Origin: Caecibacter massiliensis
GTDB taxonomy: Bacteria > Bacillota > Negativicutes > Veillonellales > Megasphaeraceae
DNA: 64,000 bases
Assembly (NCBI GenBank): GCA_900095875.1
Contig: LT608311.1
Location: 1,054,001-1,118,000 of the forward strand
Direction of reading: 5' to 3'
The notes under the pieces were generated by a model. The model had not been told where the DNA came from. It did not search any database and worked only from the letters and a program-made list of their open reading frames with translations. Both the position numbers and the translations under genes were made by a program. Of this stretch, positions 32,360-42,235 are shown one piece after another (the first letter of the stretch is position 1; every line of letters starts with the position of its first letter).

Positions 32360-33151
32360 ATGCGATTAGGAATGGCTCAGATGTCCATGTCGAAGGATAT
32401 GGAAGAAAATTTCACAAAAACACTGGATTTCTGCGATAAGGCGGCGGGCTGCAATCTGCTGTTTTTTCCGGAAGTACAGTTCTCTCCATTTTTTGCCCAG
32501 TATGAAAACCAGGATGCCACCGGGTATCTAATGGAAGATACGGATCAGAAAGTGCAGGCTATCCAGGAAAAATGCCGGGAACACGACATGTATATTTCGC
32601 CCAATTTCTACTTGAAACAACAGGGAAAGCCCTATGATGCCAACCTGTTCCTCGACCGTCAGGGCCGCATCGCCGGCATTTCCAAGATGGTCCACATTTT
32701 CCAGGCGCCCCAGTTCTATGAATGTGATTATTATACACCGTCAGAAGAAGGGTTCCAGGTCTTTACGACGGATTTCGGCAAAATCGGCATCGTCATCTGC
32801 TTTGACCGCCATCTGCCGGAAAGCATCCGCTCCTGTGCCGCCCAGGGCGCCGATCTGGTCATCGTGCCGACAGCCAATACGAAAGCCGAACCGCTGGAAA
32901 TGTTTGAATGGGAAATGCGCGTCCAGGCCTATCAGAACCAGACCTTCGTCGCCATGTGCAACCGCGTCGGCAAAGAAGGGGACATGGACTTTGCCGGCCA
33001 GTCCCTCATCATCGATCCCTGGGGCAATCTGCTGGCAAAAGGGGACGACCAGGAACGGCTCATCGCCTGCGATCTCGACCTGAGTCTGGCCCGCAAGGCC
33101 AAGGAAGAACGGCCCTTCCTCAAGCTGCGCCGTCCCGACATGTACCGCTGA
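32360..33151 (+). CDS. carbon-nitrogen hydrolase (nitrilase superfamily)
   Basis: The 263-residue enzyme has the nitrilase triad: Glu in LLFFPEVQ, Lys in ISKMV and Cys in IVICFDRHLPE. It hydrolyses an amide or carbamoyl group; N-carbamoylputrescine or omega-amide substrates are common for this size but cannot be told apart here. ATG 32360 has GAGGGGG 9 nt upstream; an ATG three codons earlier touches the ribosome site. It is a single gene with its own terminator-like hairpin. Confidence 0.88.
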   Translation: MRLGMAQMSMSKDMEENFTKTLDFCDKAAGCNLLFFPEVQFSPFFAQYENQDATGYLMEDTDQKVQAIQEKCREHDMYISPNFYLKQQGKPYDANLFLDRQGRIAGISKMVHIFQAPQFYECDYYTPSEEGFQVFTTDFGKIGIVICFDRHLPESIRSCAAQGADLVIVPTANTKAEPLEMFEWEMRVQAYQNQTFVAMCNRVGKEGDMDFAGQSLIIDPWGNLLAKGDDQERLIACDLDLSLARKAKEERPFLKLRRPDMYR

Positions 33152-33175
33152 TACGGAAAAACAGGATAAAAATAA

Positions 33176-33221
33176 ACGGAGCTGCCACCCATGAATAGTC
33201 TCTCATAGGTGGCAGCTCCGT
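33176..33221. terminator. 14-bp perfect hairpin between the nitrilase gene and ilvN
   Basis: ACGGAGCTGCCACC and GGTGGCAGCTCCGT pair around an 18-nt loop that contains TCTCTCATA. It lies between convergent genes and probably serves both. Confidence 0.75.
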
Positions 33222-33270
33222 CTGTCTCTATACGCTGCAACCAGTCTGCGCGATGAAGATATCCTGCGCC

Positions 33271-33774
33271 CTACATCTCCTTGACCGGCACGAGCCCCCG
33301 GGACAGGGAAATCGTCCCGGTGCGCACAATTTCCAGTACATTGTACGGCGAAAGCACCTTGATGAGGGCATCGACGTGATCTTCCCGGCCGGTCACGCGG
33401 AGAATGAGGGAATTCAGGTTGACATCGACGACTTTGGCGTGAAACAAATCGGCCAGTCCCGACAGTTCTTCCCTCGTCTTGGGAGAATCGTAGCGCACTT
33501 TGATCATCGCCAGTTCATAGCTGATAAAGGGTTCCTCATCGAGGTTGACGATTTTGATGATGTCGATGAGTTTTGCCAGCTGGCTCATGGTCTGCTTCAA
33601 TTCTTTATCGTCTTCGATGCTGATGACGATATTGAAGCGGGTCACATCCCGTTCTTCCGTGTACCCTGCCGTCAGGGATTCGATATTGATGGCCTTGCGG
33701 CTGATCAGTCCGGCAATATGGGTCAGGACGCCCGGTTTATTATCGCATAGTATAGCAAGATGCTGTGTCCTCAC
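33271..33774 (-). CDS. ilvN: acetolactate synthase small subunit
   Basis: The 167-residue regulatory subunit has an N-terminal ACT domain (ILCDNKPGVLTHIAGLISRKAINIESLTAG) and a C-terminal ALS_ss domain. It gives valine feedback control to IlvB. It overlaps ilvB by four bases (ATGA) and closes the T-box-ilvC-ilvB-ilvN operon. Confidence 0.95.
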   Translation of the reverse strand: MRTQHLAILCDNKPGVLTHIAGLISRKAINIESLTAGYTEERDVTRFNIVISIEDDKELKQTMSQLAKLIDIIKIVNLDEEPFISYELAMIKVRYDSPKTREELSGLADLFHAKVVDVNLNSLILRVTGREDHVDALIKVLSPYNVLEIVRTGTISLSRGLVPVKEM

Positions 33775-35471
33775 CCTGCTTCACCTCCCAGTATCATGTC
33801 ACAGAGCGCTTTGCCACCGGGAACGGTCGGATAGACCCGTTCCTCTTTGGATATCGCAATGTCGATGAGAGCCGTCCCTTCATAGGCAAGGGCCTCCCGG
33901 AGCACGGGAAAGAGGTCATCTTCCCGTTCGATGTGATAGCCCCGGACGCCCATCGATTCGGCCAGCATGGACAGATTCTTGCGGCTGTTCAGCGTGCACT
34001 GTGTATAATGCTTGTCGTAAAAGAAATCCTGGAGCTGGACGATCATGCCCAGGGTATCATTGTGGAGCACGATGATTTTAACGGCAATGCCATACTGGGA
34101 CAAGGTAGCCAGTTCCTGGCAGTTCATGAGGATGCTCCCATCGCCGGAAAAGACGAGGACCGTCTTGTCCGGACAGGCGACTTTGGCTCCCATGGCCGCC
34201 GGCAGTCCGTATCCCATCGTACCCAGTCCGCCCGACGAAAGGAAATGGCGGGGCTGCTCCGTATCAAAAAACTGGGCTGCCCACATCTGATGCTGCCCCA
34301 CGTCGGTAACGGCAATCGTATCCTCCGGCCGTGTCAGTGCCCGGACGGTTTCAAAGATAGCCTGGGGAGAAATATAGTCCGGTCTCGGCGCCACGGCAAA
34401 GGGATGAGCCTGTTTCATCGACCGGACGTGATCCCGCCAGGGAGCATAGGCGGCCTGATAATCAAAGGACGACTCCCTGATCTTTTCTGCCACAAGAGGC
34501 AAAGACCAGCGCAGGTCCCCTTTTACGGCCAGATCGACGTCGATGATTTTGCCGATTTCCACGTCGTCGATGTCGAACTGGATGATTTGTGCTCCCGGAG
34601 CAAAGGTATCAGCCCGGCTGGTCAACCGTTCGTCAAAGCGCACACCCATGGCGATAAGCAGGTCGCATCCGGTGATGGCCATGTTGGATGCATACGATCC
34701 ATGCATGCCGCCCATGCCGAGATGAAGGTCATAGCTGTCCGGCACAGCGCCCTTTCCCATGAGGGTTGTCACGACCGGTATCTGCGTTTCCCCGATGAAC
34801 TGCCGCAGCGCATCGGTCGTCCCCGACAAAATGACACCGCCGCCGATGAGCAGCAGGGGCCGTTTACTCTGCTGGATAGCGCTGACAGCCCGGTCGATGT
34901 CATAAGCCTGTCCGGCCGGTTCCAGCCGGTACCCTGGCAGCGACACCCGTTCAGGATAGATGAAATCGATTTCTTCCTCCAGGGCATCTTTAGTAATGTC
35001 GATCAGAACCGGACCCGGCCGGCCTGTAGAAGCTATATAAAAAGCTTCTTTCAGGACGCGGGGAATCTGCCGGCCGTCCTTGACGAGGTAATTGTGTTTG
35101 GTAATAGGTGACGTAATGCCCGATATATCGGCCTCCTGAAAGGCATCGCGGCCAATGAGACTGGCCGATACCTGTCCGCTGATGATGACCATCGGAATGG
35201 AATCCATATTGGCCGTCGCAATACCCGTGACCATGTTGCAGATACCCGGCCCGGACGTAGCGATGCAGACACCGGGCCGGCCTGTCACCCGGGCATAGCC
35301 GTCGGCAGCATGGACAGCTCCTTGTTCGTGACTGGTCAGGATATGGCGGAACCCGTCCTGGTACATGGCATCATACAGGGGAAGGATAGCTCCGCCTGGA
35401 TAGCCGAATACGACGGGGACACCCTCTTTCTTCAAGCAGGCTAACACAGCCTGTGCGCCTGTCATTTTCAT
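33771..35471 (-). CDS. ilvB: acetolactate synthase large subunit
   Basis: IlvB condenses two pyruvates (or pyruvate and 2-ketobutyrate) with thiamine diphosphate, FAD and Mg. The 566-residue protein has GYPGGAILPLYDAMY, the catalytic Glu in TSHEQGAVHAADGYAR, FGD-like and GDGSILMN for the cofactor. Five start codons are packed here (GTG ATG ATG ATG AAA ATG); the third ATG (35469-35471), 8 nt from GAGG, fits best. It follows ilvC by 87 nt; a phased heptad tract lies in that gap. Confidence 0.95.
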   Translation of the reverse strand: MKMTGAQAVLACLKKEGVPVVFGYPGGAILPLYDAMYQDGFRHILTSHEQGAVHAADGYARVTGRPGVCIATSGPGICNMVTGIATANMDSIPMVIISGQVSASLIGRDAFQEADISGITSPITKHNYLVKDGRQIPRVLKEAFYIASTGRPGPVLIDITKDALEEEIDFIYPERVSLPGYRLEPAGQAYDIDRAVSAIQQSKRPLLLIGGGVILSGTTDALRQFIGETQIPVVTTLMGKGAVPDSYDLHLGMGGMHGSYASNMAITGCDLLIAMGVRFDERLTSRADTFAPGAQIIQFDIDDVEIGKIIDVDLAVKGDLRWSLPLVAEKIRESSFDYQAAYAPWRDHVRSMKQAHPFAVAPRPDYISPQAIFETVRALTRPEDTIAVTDVGQHQMWAAQFFDTEQPRHFLSSGGLGTMGYGLPAAMGAKVACPDKTVLVFSGDGSILMNCQELATLSQYGIAVKIIVLHNDTLGMIVQLQDFFYDKHYTQCTLNSRKNLSMLAESMGVRGYHIEREDDLFPVLREALAYEGTALIDIAISKEERVYPTVPGGKALCDMILGGEAG

Positions 35472-35500
35472 CATCATCACCTCTTAGTATCGTTCAGCGA

Positions 35501-35552
35501 AGCAGCCATCCACCGCCTTTCGATGAACGACGAACGGCCTGCGATAAACGGA
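35501..35552 (+). repeat. 7-bp-phased tract between ilvC and ilvB
   Basis: Units CGATGAA, CGACGAA, CGGCCTG, CGATAAA keep a 7-bp phase. The 22-bp word CTTTCGATGAACGAC-S-AACGGC (35518-35539) recurs at 15045-15066. Confidence 0.65.
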
Positions 35553-35558
35553 TTTTAA

Positions 35559-36569
35559 TTAGTCATTCTGGTCGTTGTTGTGGAGCCAGGACATCATCTT
35601 GCGCAGTTTGGCCCCTACTTCTTCAATGGGATGTTCGGCGTGCTGGCGGCGCATCGCCAGGAAATGGGCCCGGCCGGCAGCCTTGTTTTCCAGGAGCCAG
35701 TCTTTGGCAAAGGTTCCGTCCTGGATATCGTGCAGTACGTCTTTCATCGCCTGTTTCGATGCATCGCTGATGACCCGCGGACCGGCCGTGTAATCGCCGT
35801 ATTCTGCCGTATCACTGATGGAATAGCGCATCTTGGCCATGCCGCCTTCGTACATGAGGTCTACGATCATCTTCATTTCGTGGAATGTTTCAAAATAGGC
35901 GATTTCCGGCTGATAGCCTGCTTCGCACAGCGTTTCGAATCCGTTGGTGATGAGCTGGCAGATACCCCCGCAGAGGACGGCCTGTTCGCCGAAGAGGTCC
36001 GTTTCCGTTTCTTCCTGGAACGTCGTCTGGATGACGCCGGCCCGGGTGCCGCCGATACCGCGGGCATAGGCCAGGGCGATGTCAAAGGCCTGACCGGAAG
36101 CATCCTGTCCGACGGCAAAGACATCGGGGACGCCGCTGCCTTCGACGAACTGGCGGCGTACGATATGACCGGGGCCTTTGGGGGCTACCATGAAGACATC
36201 GACGTCGTCGGGCGGGATGATCTGCTTGAAGTGGATATTGAAGCCGTGGGCAAAGGCCAGGGCACTGCCTGGTCTGAGGTTATCCCGGATTTCGGTTTTA
36301 TATACGTCGGCCTGTTTTTCATCGGGAATAAGGACCATGGTGATGTCCGCACCGGCGACGGCTTCGGCGACGGTCTGGACGATAAGACCGGCTTTGCGGG
36401 CTTTTTCTGCCGATTTACTTCCTTTATAGAGGCCGATGGTGACATCAATCCCGCTGTCGCGGAGGTTGAGCGCATGGGCGTGGCCCTGGCTGCCGTAGCC
36501 GATGATAGCGACTTTCTTTCCTTCCATAGCTTCCCAATTGACATCCTGATCATAAAATACTTTTGCCAT
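35559..36569 (-). CDS. ilvC: ketol-acid reductoisomerase
   Basis: IlvC converts 2-acetolactate to 2,3-dihydroxyisovalerate with NAD(P)H and Mg. The 336-residue class I enzyme has [17 protein letters not shown] for nucleotide binding (about 24-40), then [10 protein letters not shown] and the catalytic [10 protein letters not shown] (Mg-binding Asp and Glu). The ATG at 36567-36569 follows AAAGGAGA by 8 nt; the open frame to 36737 is T-box leader. It is first in the ilvCBN operon. Confidence 0.96.
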   Translation of the reverse strand: MAKVFYDQDVNWEAMEGKKVAIIGYGSQGHAHALNLRDSGIDVTIGLYKGSKSAEKARKAGLIVQTVAEAVAGADITMVLIPDEKQADVYKTEIRDNLRPGSALAFAHGFNIHFKQIIPPDDVDVFMVAPKGPGHIVRRQFVEGSGVPDVFAVGQDASGQAFDIALAYARGIGGTRAGVIQTTFQEETETDLFGEQAVLCGGICQLITNGFETLCEAGYQPEIAYFETFHEMKMIVDLMYEGGMAKMRYSISDTAEYGDYTAGPRVISDASKQAMKDVLHDIQDGTFAKDWLLENKAAGRAHFLAMRRQHAEHPIEEVGAKLRKMMSWLHNNDQND

Positions 36570-36635
36570 ACTACATCTCTCCTTTACCATAAAAAAAATA
36601 ATCTTGTTGGAATGTAGAGCTGCCAAAAGGGTAAC

Positions 36636-36941
36636 AAAAAAACTCCGCCCCTTCTGCAAGGGACGGAGTATAATCCGCGATACCACCCTGATTCCCGGAG
36701 CATTGCTGCAGCCGGGCTCTCTACAACGTACCAACATACGCGTTTCCTGTAACGGGGAACAGCCGTAGGCGCCTAATCTGATTCAGCACCGCTCTTCGGG
36801 GAGGACCTTCGTCTGCCGGCTCATACCGGCTCACACCACCCGCCGGCTCTCTGTCATGGGACCAGACACACTACTTTCTCCCGTCATCAGATTTTCATTA
36901 TGCATGACTATTTATTCCACTTCGCTATGGTTGCGAGGTAT
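36636..36941 (-). ncRNA. T-box leader of the ilvCBN operon
   Basis: On the minus strand the T-box bulge AATCAGGGTGGTATCGCGG spans 36693-36675. It is followed by the terminator ACTCCGTCCC..GGGGCGGAGT plus seven T (36670-36636). Stem I has GAAAGTAG and AGAGAG-type elements. The specifier region GAAGGTCCTCCCC holds GTC (Val) and CTC (Leu), so the amino acid is Val or Leu. Confidence 0.9.
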
Positions 36942-36947
36942 GGGCAT

Positions 36948-36976
36948 ATTGTACGCAATAGACAGGCCCCTGTCAA
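36948..36976 (-). promoter_or_regulatory. promoter of the ilvCBN T-box operon
   Basis: On the minus strand TTGACA, a 17-nt spacer and TACAAT; transcription would start near 36941. Confidence 0.8.
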
Positions 36977-37056
36977 GAGCATTTTCGGTGTTTATTTAAA
37001 TGTTATATGAGTTAAACGTTAAATCTTACAGCTCGTTGTTTAACTTTTTAATTTTG

Positions 37057-38262
37057 TTATAATTTTGTCTTGATATAATCGCCCAACCGCTTGATGCCCG
37101 TGTAGATTTTATCCGGCGGTACGGCACCGAAACTGATGCGCATGCAGTTCTTGCCGGCATCGCCGCCTTCGACGTAAAAGCCCCGGCCGGCGACGAAGGA
37201 AATATGGAGTTTGTCCATCGTTTCTTTTAAGAGTTCCGTCGTATCGATGTCGCCGGGAAGCTCGGCCCAGGTAAAGAGACCGCCATCGGGATACGTATGT
37301 TTCGTCCCTTCCGGGAAATACGCATCCAGGGCTTCCATCATGGCTGCGCACCGTTCGCGGTAAATGGCGCAGATTCTTTTCAGGTGATCGGGGAAATAGC
37401 CGCGCTTGAAGAATTCCGCTGCCAGGACTTCGGAAATCTTACTGGAATGGGAATTGGTCGCCACCTTGGCATAGGCGATTTTATCCATGATATCATCGGG
37501 CGCTACGACGTAGCCGAGACGGCTGCCCGGTGAAAAAATTTTGGAAAAGCTGTTGGCCAGGACGACTTTGCCGGCTTCATCAAAGGTCTTGATGGGCAGC
37601 AGGTCTTTCCCCTGGAAACGGATGTCCCGGTAGGGATCGTCTTCGATGACGATGACATCGTATTTGGCCGCCAGTTCTGCCAGTTTCTGCCGGCGGTCCT
37701 GGGACAGAGTCACACCGGTCGGATTCTGGAAGGTCGGCACGGTATAGATCATCTTGGGATGATATTTCTGGATTTTAGCTTCTACGTCTTCCATGATAAG
37801 ACCGTCATTGTCCATCTGGCAGGGAATGCAGACGGCGTTGAAAATCTGGAATATCATGACGCAGTGCACGAACGTCGGCGATTCGACAAGAATGACATCG
37901 CCTGGATCGAGGAATATATCGCACAGGAGCTTCATCGTTTCCAACCCGCCGGCAGTGATGAGAATATTATCAGCCGAAGTATGCACGCCCTTCGGTGCCA
38001 GAAGCTCACTGGCAATGATTTCCCGCAGGTCGCGGATTCCCATTTTAGTGCCATAGGCCAGTGCTTCGATGCCGCGGCCATCCCGGCGGAACACATCCTG
38101 GGAAATCTCCCGCAGCGCATCGACAGGAAGTGCTTCTACAGCAGGCGAACCAATGCTGAATGCAATGCCGTCTGCCGCCGTCATAGGCTGGAATAAGCGG
38201 TCCATGACATCACAGGTCGCCACCAGGGCCGGATCCGACCAGCGTTTTGAAAATTGTGTCAT
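37057..38262 (-). CDS. PLP-dependent aminotransferase (class I/II, 2-aminoadipate/MocR type)
   Basis: The 401-residue fold-type I aminotransferase has PTFQNPTGVTLS, the aspartate of IVIEDDPYRDIRF, and the PLP lysine in ANSFSKIFSPGSRLGYV, which matches the LysN/aromatic aminotransferase-like group without a fused regulator domain. The likely reaction is amino-group transfer between a branched, aromatic or 2-aminoadipate-type acid and 2-oxoglutarate. ATG 38260-38262 is 9 nt from AAGGGG; the ATG three codons earlier is too close. It lies beside the ilv operon but has its own unit. Confidence 0.87.
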   Translation of the reverse strand: MTQFSKRWSDPALVATCDVMDRLFQPMTAADGIAFSIGSPAVEALPVDALREISQDVFRRDGRGIEALAYGTKMGIRDLREIIASELLAPKGVHTSADNILITAGGLETMKLLCDIFLDPGDVILVESPTFVHCVMIFQIFNAVCIPCQMDNDGLIMEDVEAKIQKYHPKMIYTVPTFQNPTGVTLSQDRRQKLAELAAKYDVIVIEDDPYRDIRFQGKDLLPIKTFDEAGKVVLANSFSKIFSPGSRLGYVVAPDDIMDKIAYAKVATNSHSSKISEVLAAEFFKRGYFPDHLKRICAIYRERCAAMMEALDAYFPEGTKHTYPDGGLFTWAELPGDIDTTELLKETMDKLHISFVAGRGFYVEGGDAGKNCMRISFGAVPPDKIYTGIKRLGDYIKTKL

Positions 38263-38356
38263 ATCAAACATCCCCTTTTCTCTCTTTTACATACATAAGT
38301 ATACTACACAAACACAAATGACAAAAGAATTTTTATCTGCTCTTTTGCCGGCAGCA

Positions 38357-38404
38357 CAGAAAAAAACTGCAGGCTCTCATAGAGGGCACTACAGTTTTTT
38401 TCTG
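38357..38404 (-). terminator. terminator after the AGCS symporter gene
   Basis: CAGAAAAAAACTGCAG and CTACAGTTTTTTTCTG pair around a 16-nt loop with CTCTCATAGAGGG. T-runs on both sides make it bidirectional. Confidence 0.75.
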
Positions 38405-38435
38405 GGAATATGAGGAGATCCAGCAGGGAGAAAGG

Positions 38436-39905
38436 TTACGAAATTTTGATGCCTTCCCGCAGGGACGATGCATCTTCCGGTTTTTCCATAAGGCCCAGGC
38501 GTTCGACCGCATCGGCAGCCGTAGCATCCCAGGACTGGGTGAGCAGCCGTTCTTCGTAATCCCGTACGAGGAGGACGATTTTATCGCGCATGACGAAGAT
38601 GATGACCAGATTGCAAAGGACACAGACGCCGAAGAAGAAATCGAAGGTAGCCCATACGGTATTAAGGGCTCCGATGGCACCGACGATGCCGAAAACACTG
38701 GCCAGTGCGTAAAATACTTTAACCGGCGCACCTTTAAAGCCCAGGGCATTGAGGCAGATGCCGCCATAATAGGCATTGACCACGGCCGTCGTAAATCCGA
38801 AGAAAGCAATGACCACGGCGATGAACATACCGGCTGCTGCCGCGTTGCCGCCAAAGCCTTCCCCAAAGGCCGCTGCCGTAAGAGCCGCCCCGGTAGCACC
38901 GCTGTCCCAGACGCCAGAGGTCATGACGACCATAGCCGTCATAGTGCAGACGACGATCGTATCGAAGAATACTTCAAAAACGCCCCACAAACCTTGTTTG
39001 ACCGGGTGATTGACCGAGGCCGACGAATGGACCAGCGGTGCCGTGCCCGTACCCGCTTCGTTGGAGAAAATGCCCCGTGCCAGGCCCCAGCGGATGCCCA
39101 GCATGACCGACGAACCGAGGAAGCCGCCCGATGCGGCCGTACCGGTAAAGGCGTCGTGGAAAATCATGGCAAAGGCTGCCGGGATAGCCGGCGCATTGAC
39201 GATCATGACGACGACAGAAACGGCGATATAGATAACAGCCATAAAGGGAACGACGGCATTGGCAAAATTAGAAAGGCTCTTCAGACCGCCGACCAGGACC
39301 AGTCCCATGAGAACGGCGACGGCAATACCGATATATAAAGGCGAGATACCGAAGGAACCGCTCAGCGACTGGGCAATAGCGTTAGACTGTACAGCCGGTC
39401 CGACCATCATGCCCAGGCCCAGAGTAATCGTCCAGATGAGGGACAGCCATTTCCATTTCTTTCCCAGACCGTTTTTGACAAACCAGGGAAATCCGCCGTG
39501 CCATTCGCCCGTATCGGGGTCTTTTTCCCGGTAAGCCACGGCCAGGGTGACTTCCGAGAATTTGACGATGAGGCCCAGCATGGCGATGAACCACATCCAG
39601 AATACCGCACCGGGACCGCCGGTAGCGATAGCGACGGATACGCCGGCAATATTGCCTACGCCCAGGGTAGACGCCAGGGCCGTGCAGGCTGCCTTGAAGG
39701 GATTGATATTGCCTTCGCCAGAGCCTTTATCAAAGACTTTACCGAAGGTTTCTTTCATGATGAGCCCGAAATGGCGGAACTGGAAGAACCGGAGCCGGAC
39801 CGTCATGTAAACCGCAACGAATGATGTCAGTATCAGGATAGGCCAGCCCCAGATGACATCAGCAATGGCCATCATGCCACTTATGATACTCTCGATGATA
39901 AACAT
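38436..39905 (-). CDS. sodium:alanine/glycine symporter (AGCS family)
   Basis: The 489-residue membrane protein has about 11 helices and AGCS marks: GNINPFKAACTALASTLGVGNIAGVSVAIATGGPGAVFWMW spans the main signature, and GIFSNEAGTGTAPLVHSSA follows later. It takes up alanine or glycine with sodium. Its own promoter (40024-40052) is followed by an attenuator-like hairpin (39929-39966) inside the 5' UTR, so expression is probably set by early termination. Confidence 0.92.
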   Translation of the reverse strand: MFIIESIISGMMAIADVIWGWPILILTSFVAVYMTVRLRFFQFRHFGLIMKETFGKVFDKGSGEGNINPFKAACTALASTLGVGNIAGVSVAIATGGPGAVFWMWFIAMLGLIVKFSEVTLAVAYREKDPDTGEWHGGFPWFVKNGLGKKWKWLSLIWTITLGLGMMVGPAVQSNAIAQSLSGSFGISPLYIGIAVAVLMGLVLVGGLKSLSNFANAVVPFMAVIYIAVSVVVMIVNAPAIPAAFAMIFHDAFTGTAASGGFLGSSVMLGIRWGLARGIFSNEAGTGTAPLVHSSASVNHPVKQGLWGVFEVFFDTIVVCTMTAMVVMTSGVWDSGATGAALTAAAFGEGFGGNAAAAGMFIAVVIAFFGFTTAVVNAYYGGICLNALGFKGAPVKVFYALASVFGIVGAIGALNTVWATFDFFFGVCVLCNLVIIFVMRDKIVLLVRDYEERLLTQSWDATAADAVERLGLMEKPEDASSLREGIKIS

Positions 39906-39928
39906 ACATATTCCCCCTTTTACGGTAC

Positions 39929-39966
39929 AAAAAAGGCCTCCTGCAGTTTTACATTGCAGAAGGCCT
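39929..39966 (-). terminator. attenuator-type terminator in the AGCS leader
   Basis: On the minus strand AGGCCTTCTGCA, a short loop and TGCAGGAGGCCTTTTTT lie between the transcription start (about 40017) and the gene. The upstream word CTCATT can pair with AATGAG at the base of the hairpin. Confidence 0.75.
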
Positions 39967-40023
39967 CATTGCCCGGCATATAAGTTTTTATCCCGCCATC
40001 AAAACGATGAATGAGATGGTCAT

Positions 40024-40052
40024 ACTATACCATTTATTTTTTATCATGTCAA
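40024..40052 (-). promoter_or_regulatory. promoter of the AGCS symporter gene
   Basis: TTGACA, a 17-nt spacer and TATAGT with a TGG extension on the minus strand. Confidence 0.8.
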
Positions 40053-40138
40053 TGTCTTTATTGTATATTTTTAATTATTTTTATCGTATTATTTTAAATA
40101 ATAATATTTTTGTTCTGTTTTACATATTTTATTTCATC

Positions 40139-42094
40139 TTACATGTTTTCGTTGCGAAGGAGCGTGAACCCGGCCTCATAGCCCTGCTGAACCGCCGTGG
40201 CAATCCGTCCCCCGCCGGCCGCATCGCCGATGACGCGTACTGTATCAAACGCTGTCCGGAAGGCATCGACCGTATCCTGCCGCGGTACAAGCCCCATAGA
40301 CAAAATGACCGTATCGGCCGGAAGGATGACCTGCTCATGATCGCTCAGCCGTTCCAATGTCACCGTATGTTCCTGGACAGAACGGATGCTGTGACCCGTG
40401 TAAATATCCGGATGGTACGGTGTAATTCGGCTCATTTCATCATTCAGGACGGCCGGGAAAATAGCGCCGCCGATGACAGGCATCATTTCAACCAGACTGA
40501 CCGGATGGTGGTCCTTCAAAAGCACGGCGGCCGTTTCCAGTCCCGTAAGGCCCGATCCGATAATGACAGACCGGCCCTGTACGGCAGCTTTTCCCTGTAA
40601 TACGGCTTCTGCCGTGACGACATGGGGAAGGTCGAATCCCGGCAGGGGCAGGATCCGCGGTCTGGCCCCGCAGGAGACGACGACGGCTGCCGGATGGAAG
40701 GAGGCCGTTTCCTCCACCGTTCCCGCAGCCCGGCAGCGGATGTCTACGTTCAGGCACTGCAGCTGGCACGTCATGGTATGCACCAGTCTGGTAATCTGTT
40801 CTTTTAGCGGTGGTTTGTCGGCAACGTTAAGCATGCCGCCCAGAGACGCTTCCCGTTCCAACAGGACTACGTGGAATTGACGCAGAGCCAGCACGCGGGC
40901 GGCTTCCATCCCGGCCGGGCCGCCGCCTATGACGACGACGGTCCTTCCATCGCCATTTTTCTGCAGATCGTCAAATTCGATTTCCCGGGCCGTACGGGCA
41001 TTGATGGCACAGCGGATAGGCATGCCATTTCCCAAGACCCGTTCCCGGCAATAGAGACAGCCGATACACTGCCGGATTTCATCACTGCGGCCTGTGCGGG
41101 CCTTTTCGACAAAATACGGATCGGCCAGCTGGGACCGGCCCAGTCCGACAAAATCACAAACGCCTTCTTCGAGGAGTTCTTCGGCAAATTCTGGGTTTTT
41201 AATAGTATTCGTCGCGATGACCGGGATGTGGAGCGCTTCTTTATATGCCTTTGCCACATGCTTTTTCCAGCCCGGACGGTACGAATAGGGTTCACAATTG
41301 GCATCGGCATTGCGGGCACTGCCATTACTGATATTGATGGCATCGATACCGCAAGATTCCAGATAGCGGGCAATTTCCAGCCCGTCTTCCAGTGTGAGGA
41401 ACCCTTCTACGGGCGTCATTTCATCGCCACACATGCGCACCATAATGGGAAAGCGGCCCAGTTTCTGCCGGATGCCCTGGATGATTTCGCTGATGAACCG
41501 ACAGCGGTTTTCCACCGTACCGCCGTATTCGTCGTGGCGGCGGTTATAGTACTTGCTGAAAAACTGGGCGATGAGGTAGCCGTGTGCCCCGTGGAGTTCG
41601 ACCGCATCGTAGCCTGCTTTTTTGCAGCGCACTGCCGCATCAATGAATTTCTGCTGGATCCGGTGGATATCATCTTTGGTCATCTCCTGCGGTACGGGTT
41701 TCCCCGGCGCAATCGGTACGGCACTGGGAGCCAGATTGGGCCGGCCCGTCAGTGCCGGATTGGACGTAGCACCAGCGTGATGGAGCTGGGCTGCGATTTT
41801 ACAATCATACATATGGACGGCATCGGTCAGTTTTTCCATTTCCGGGACATGATACTCCCGGGCTATTCTCAGGTTATGAATCGATGGGATACTGTCTATA
41901 TCATCGACCCCCGTATACTCTTCGATAATCATCCCCACGCCGCCTTTGGCCCGTTCCTGATAATAGCGGATCTGCCGGTCGGTGACGACGCCATGGCGGT
42001 CAGCCAGATCGGTTGCCATGGGGACCATGACGGCCCGGTTTTTGAGACGCAGTGGACCAATGGTTCCCGGTGACAGCAATACTTGATAGTTCAT
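40139..42094 (-). CDS. FMN/FAD/4Fe-4S NADH:flavin oxidoreductase (2,4-dienoyl-CoA/enoate reductase family)
   Basis: The 651-residue enzyme has an N-terminal old-yellow-enzyme barrel (about 1-340: LSPGTIGPLRLKNRAV, HGAHGYLIAQFFSKYYNRR, GLGRSQLADPYF), then the iron-sulfur motif CIGCLYCRERV...CAIN (about 350-370), and a C-terminal pyridine-nucleotide/FAD domain with VIGGGPAGMEAARVL and IGSGLTGLETAAVLL. It reduces an activated C=C bond; dienoyl-CoA, enoate and steroid reductases share this layout, so the substrate is open. It is a single gene. Confidence 0.9.
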   Translation of the reverse strand: MNYQVLLSPGTIGPLRLKNRAVMVPMATDLADRHGVVTDRQIRYYQERAKGGVGMIIEEYTGVDDIDSIPSIHNLRIAREYHVPEMEKLTDAVHMYDCKIAAQLHHAGATSNPALTGRPNLAPSAVPIAPGKPVPQEMTKDDIHRIQQKFIDAAVRCKKAGYDAVELHGAHGYLIAQFFSKYYNRRHDEYGGTVENRCRFISEIIQGIRQKLGRFPIMVRMCGDEMTPVEGFLTLEDGLEIARYLESCGIDAINISNGSARNADANCEPYSYRPGWKKHVAKAYKEALHIPVIATNTIKNPEFAEELLEEGVCDFVGLGRSQLADPYFVEKARTGRSDEIRQCIGCLYCRERVLGNGMPIRCAINARTAREIEFDDLQKNGDGRTVVVIGGGPAGMEAARVLALRQFHVVLLEREASLGGMLNVADKPPLKEQITRLVHTMTCQLQCLNVDIRCRAAGTVEETASFHPAAVVVSCGARPRILPLPGFDLPHVVTAEAVLQGKAAVQGRSVIIGSGLTGLETAAVLLKDHHPVSLVEMMPVIGGAIFPAVLNDEMSRITPYHPDIYTGHSIRSVQEHTVTLERLSDHEQVILPADTVILSMGLVPRQDTVDAFRTAFDTVRVIGDAAGGGRIATAVQQGYEAGFTLLRNENM

Positions 42095-42235
42095 AGGAAA
42101 TCCCTCCCCGTGTAGTCAGATGTTTTTTCACCAGCACCAACGTGTACTGATACCTATACTATATCATCAATAGTTCATTTTTGCTAATAATAATTATCTT
42201 ATATTAGCTATGATGGAAAACTAGTACAAACGGCA

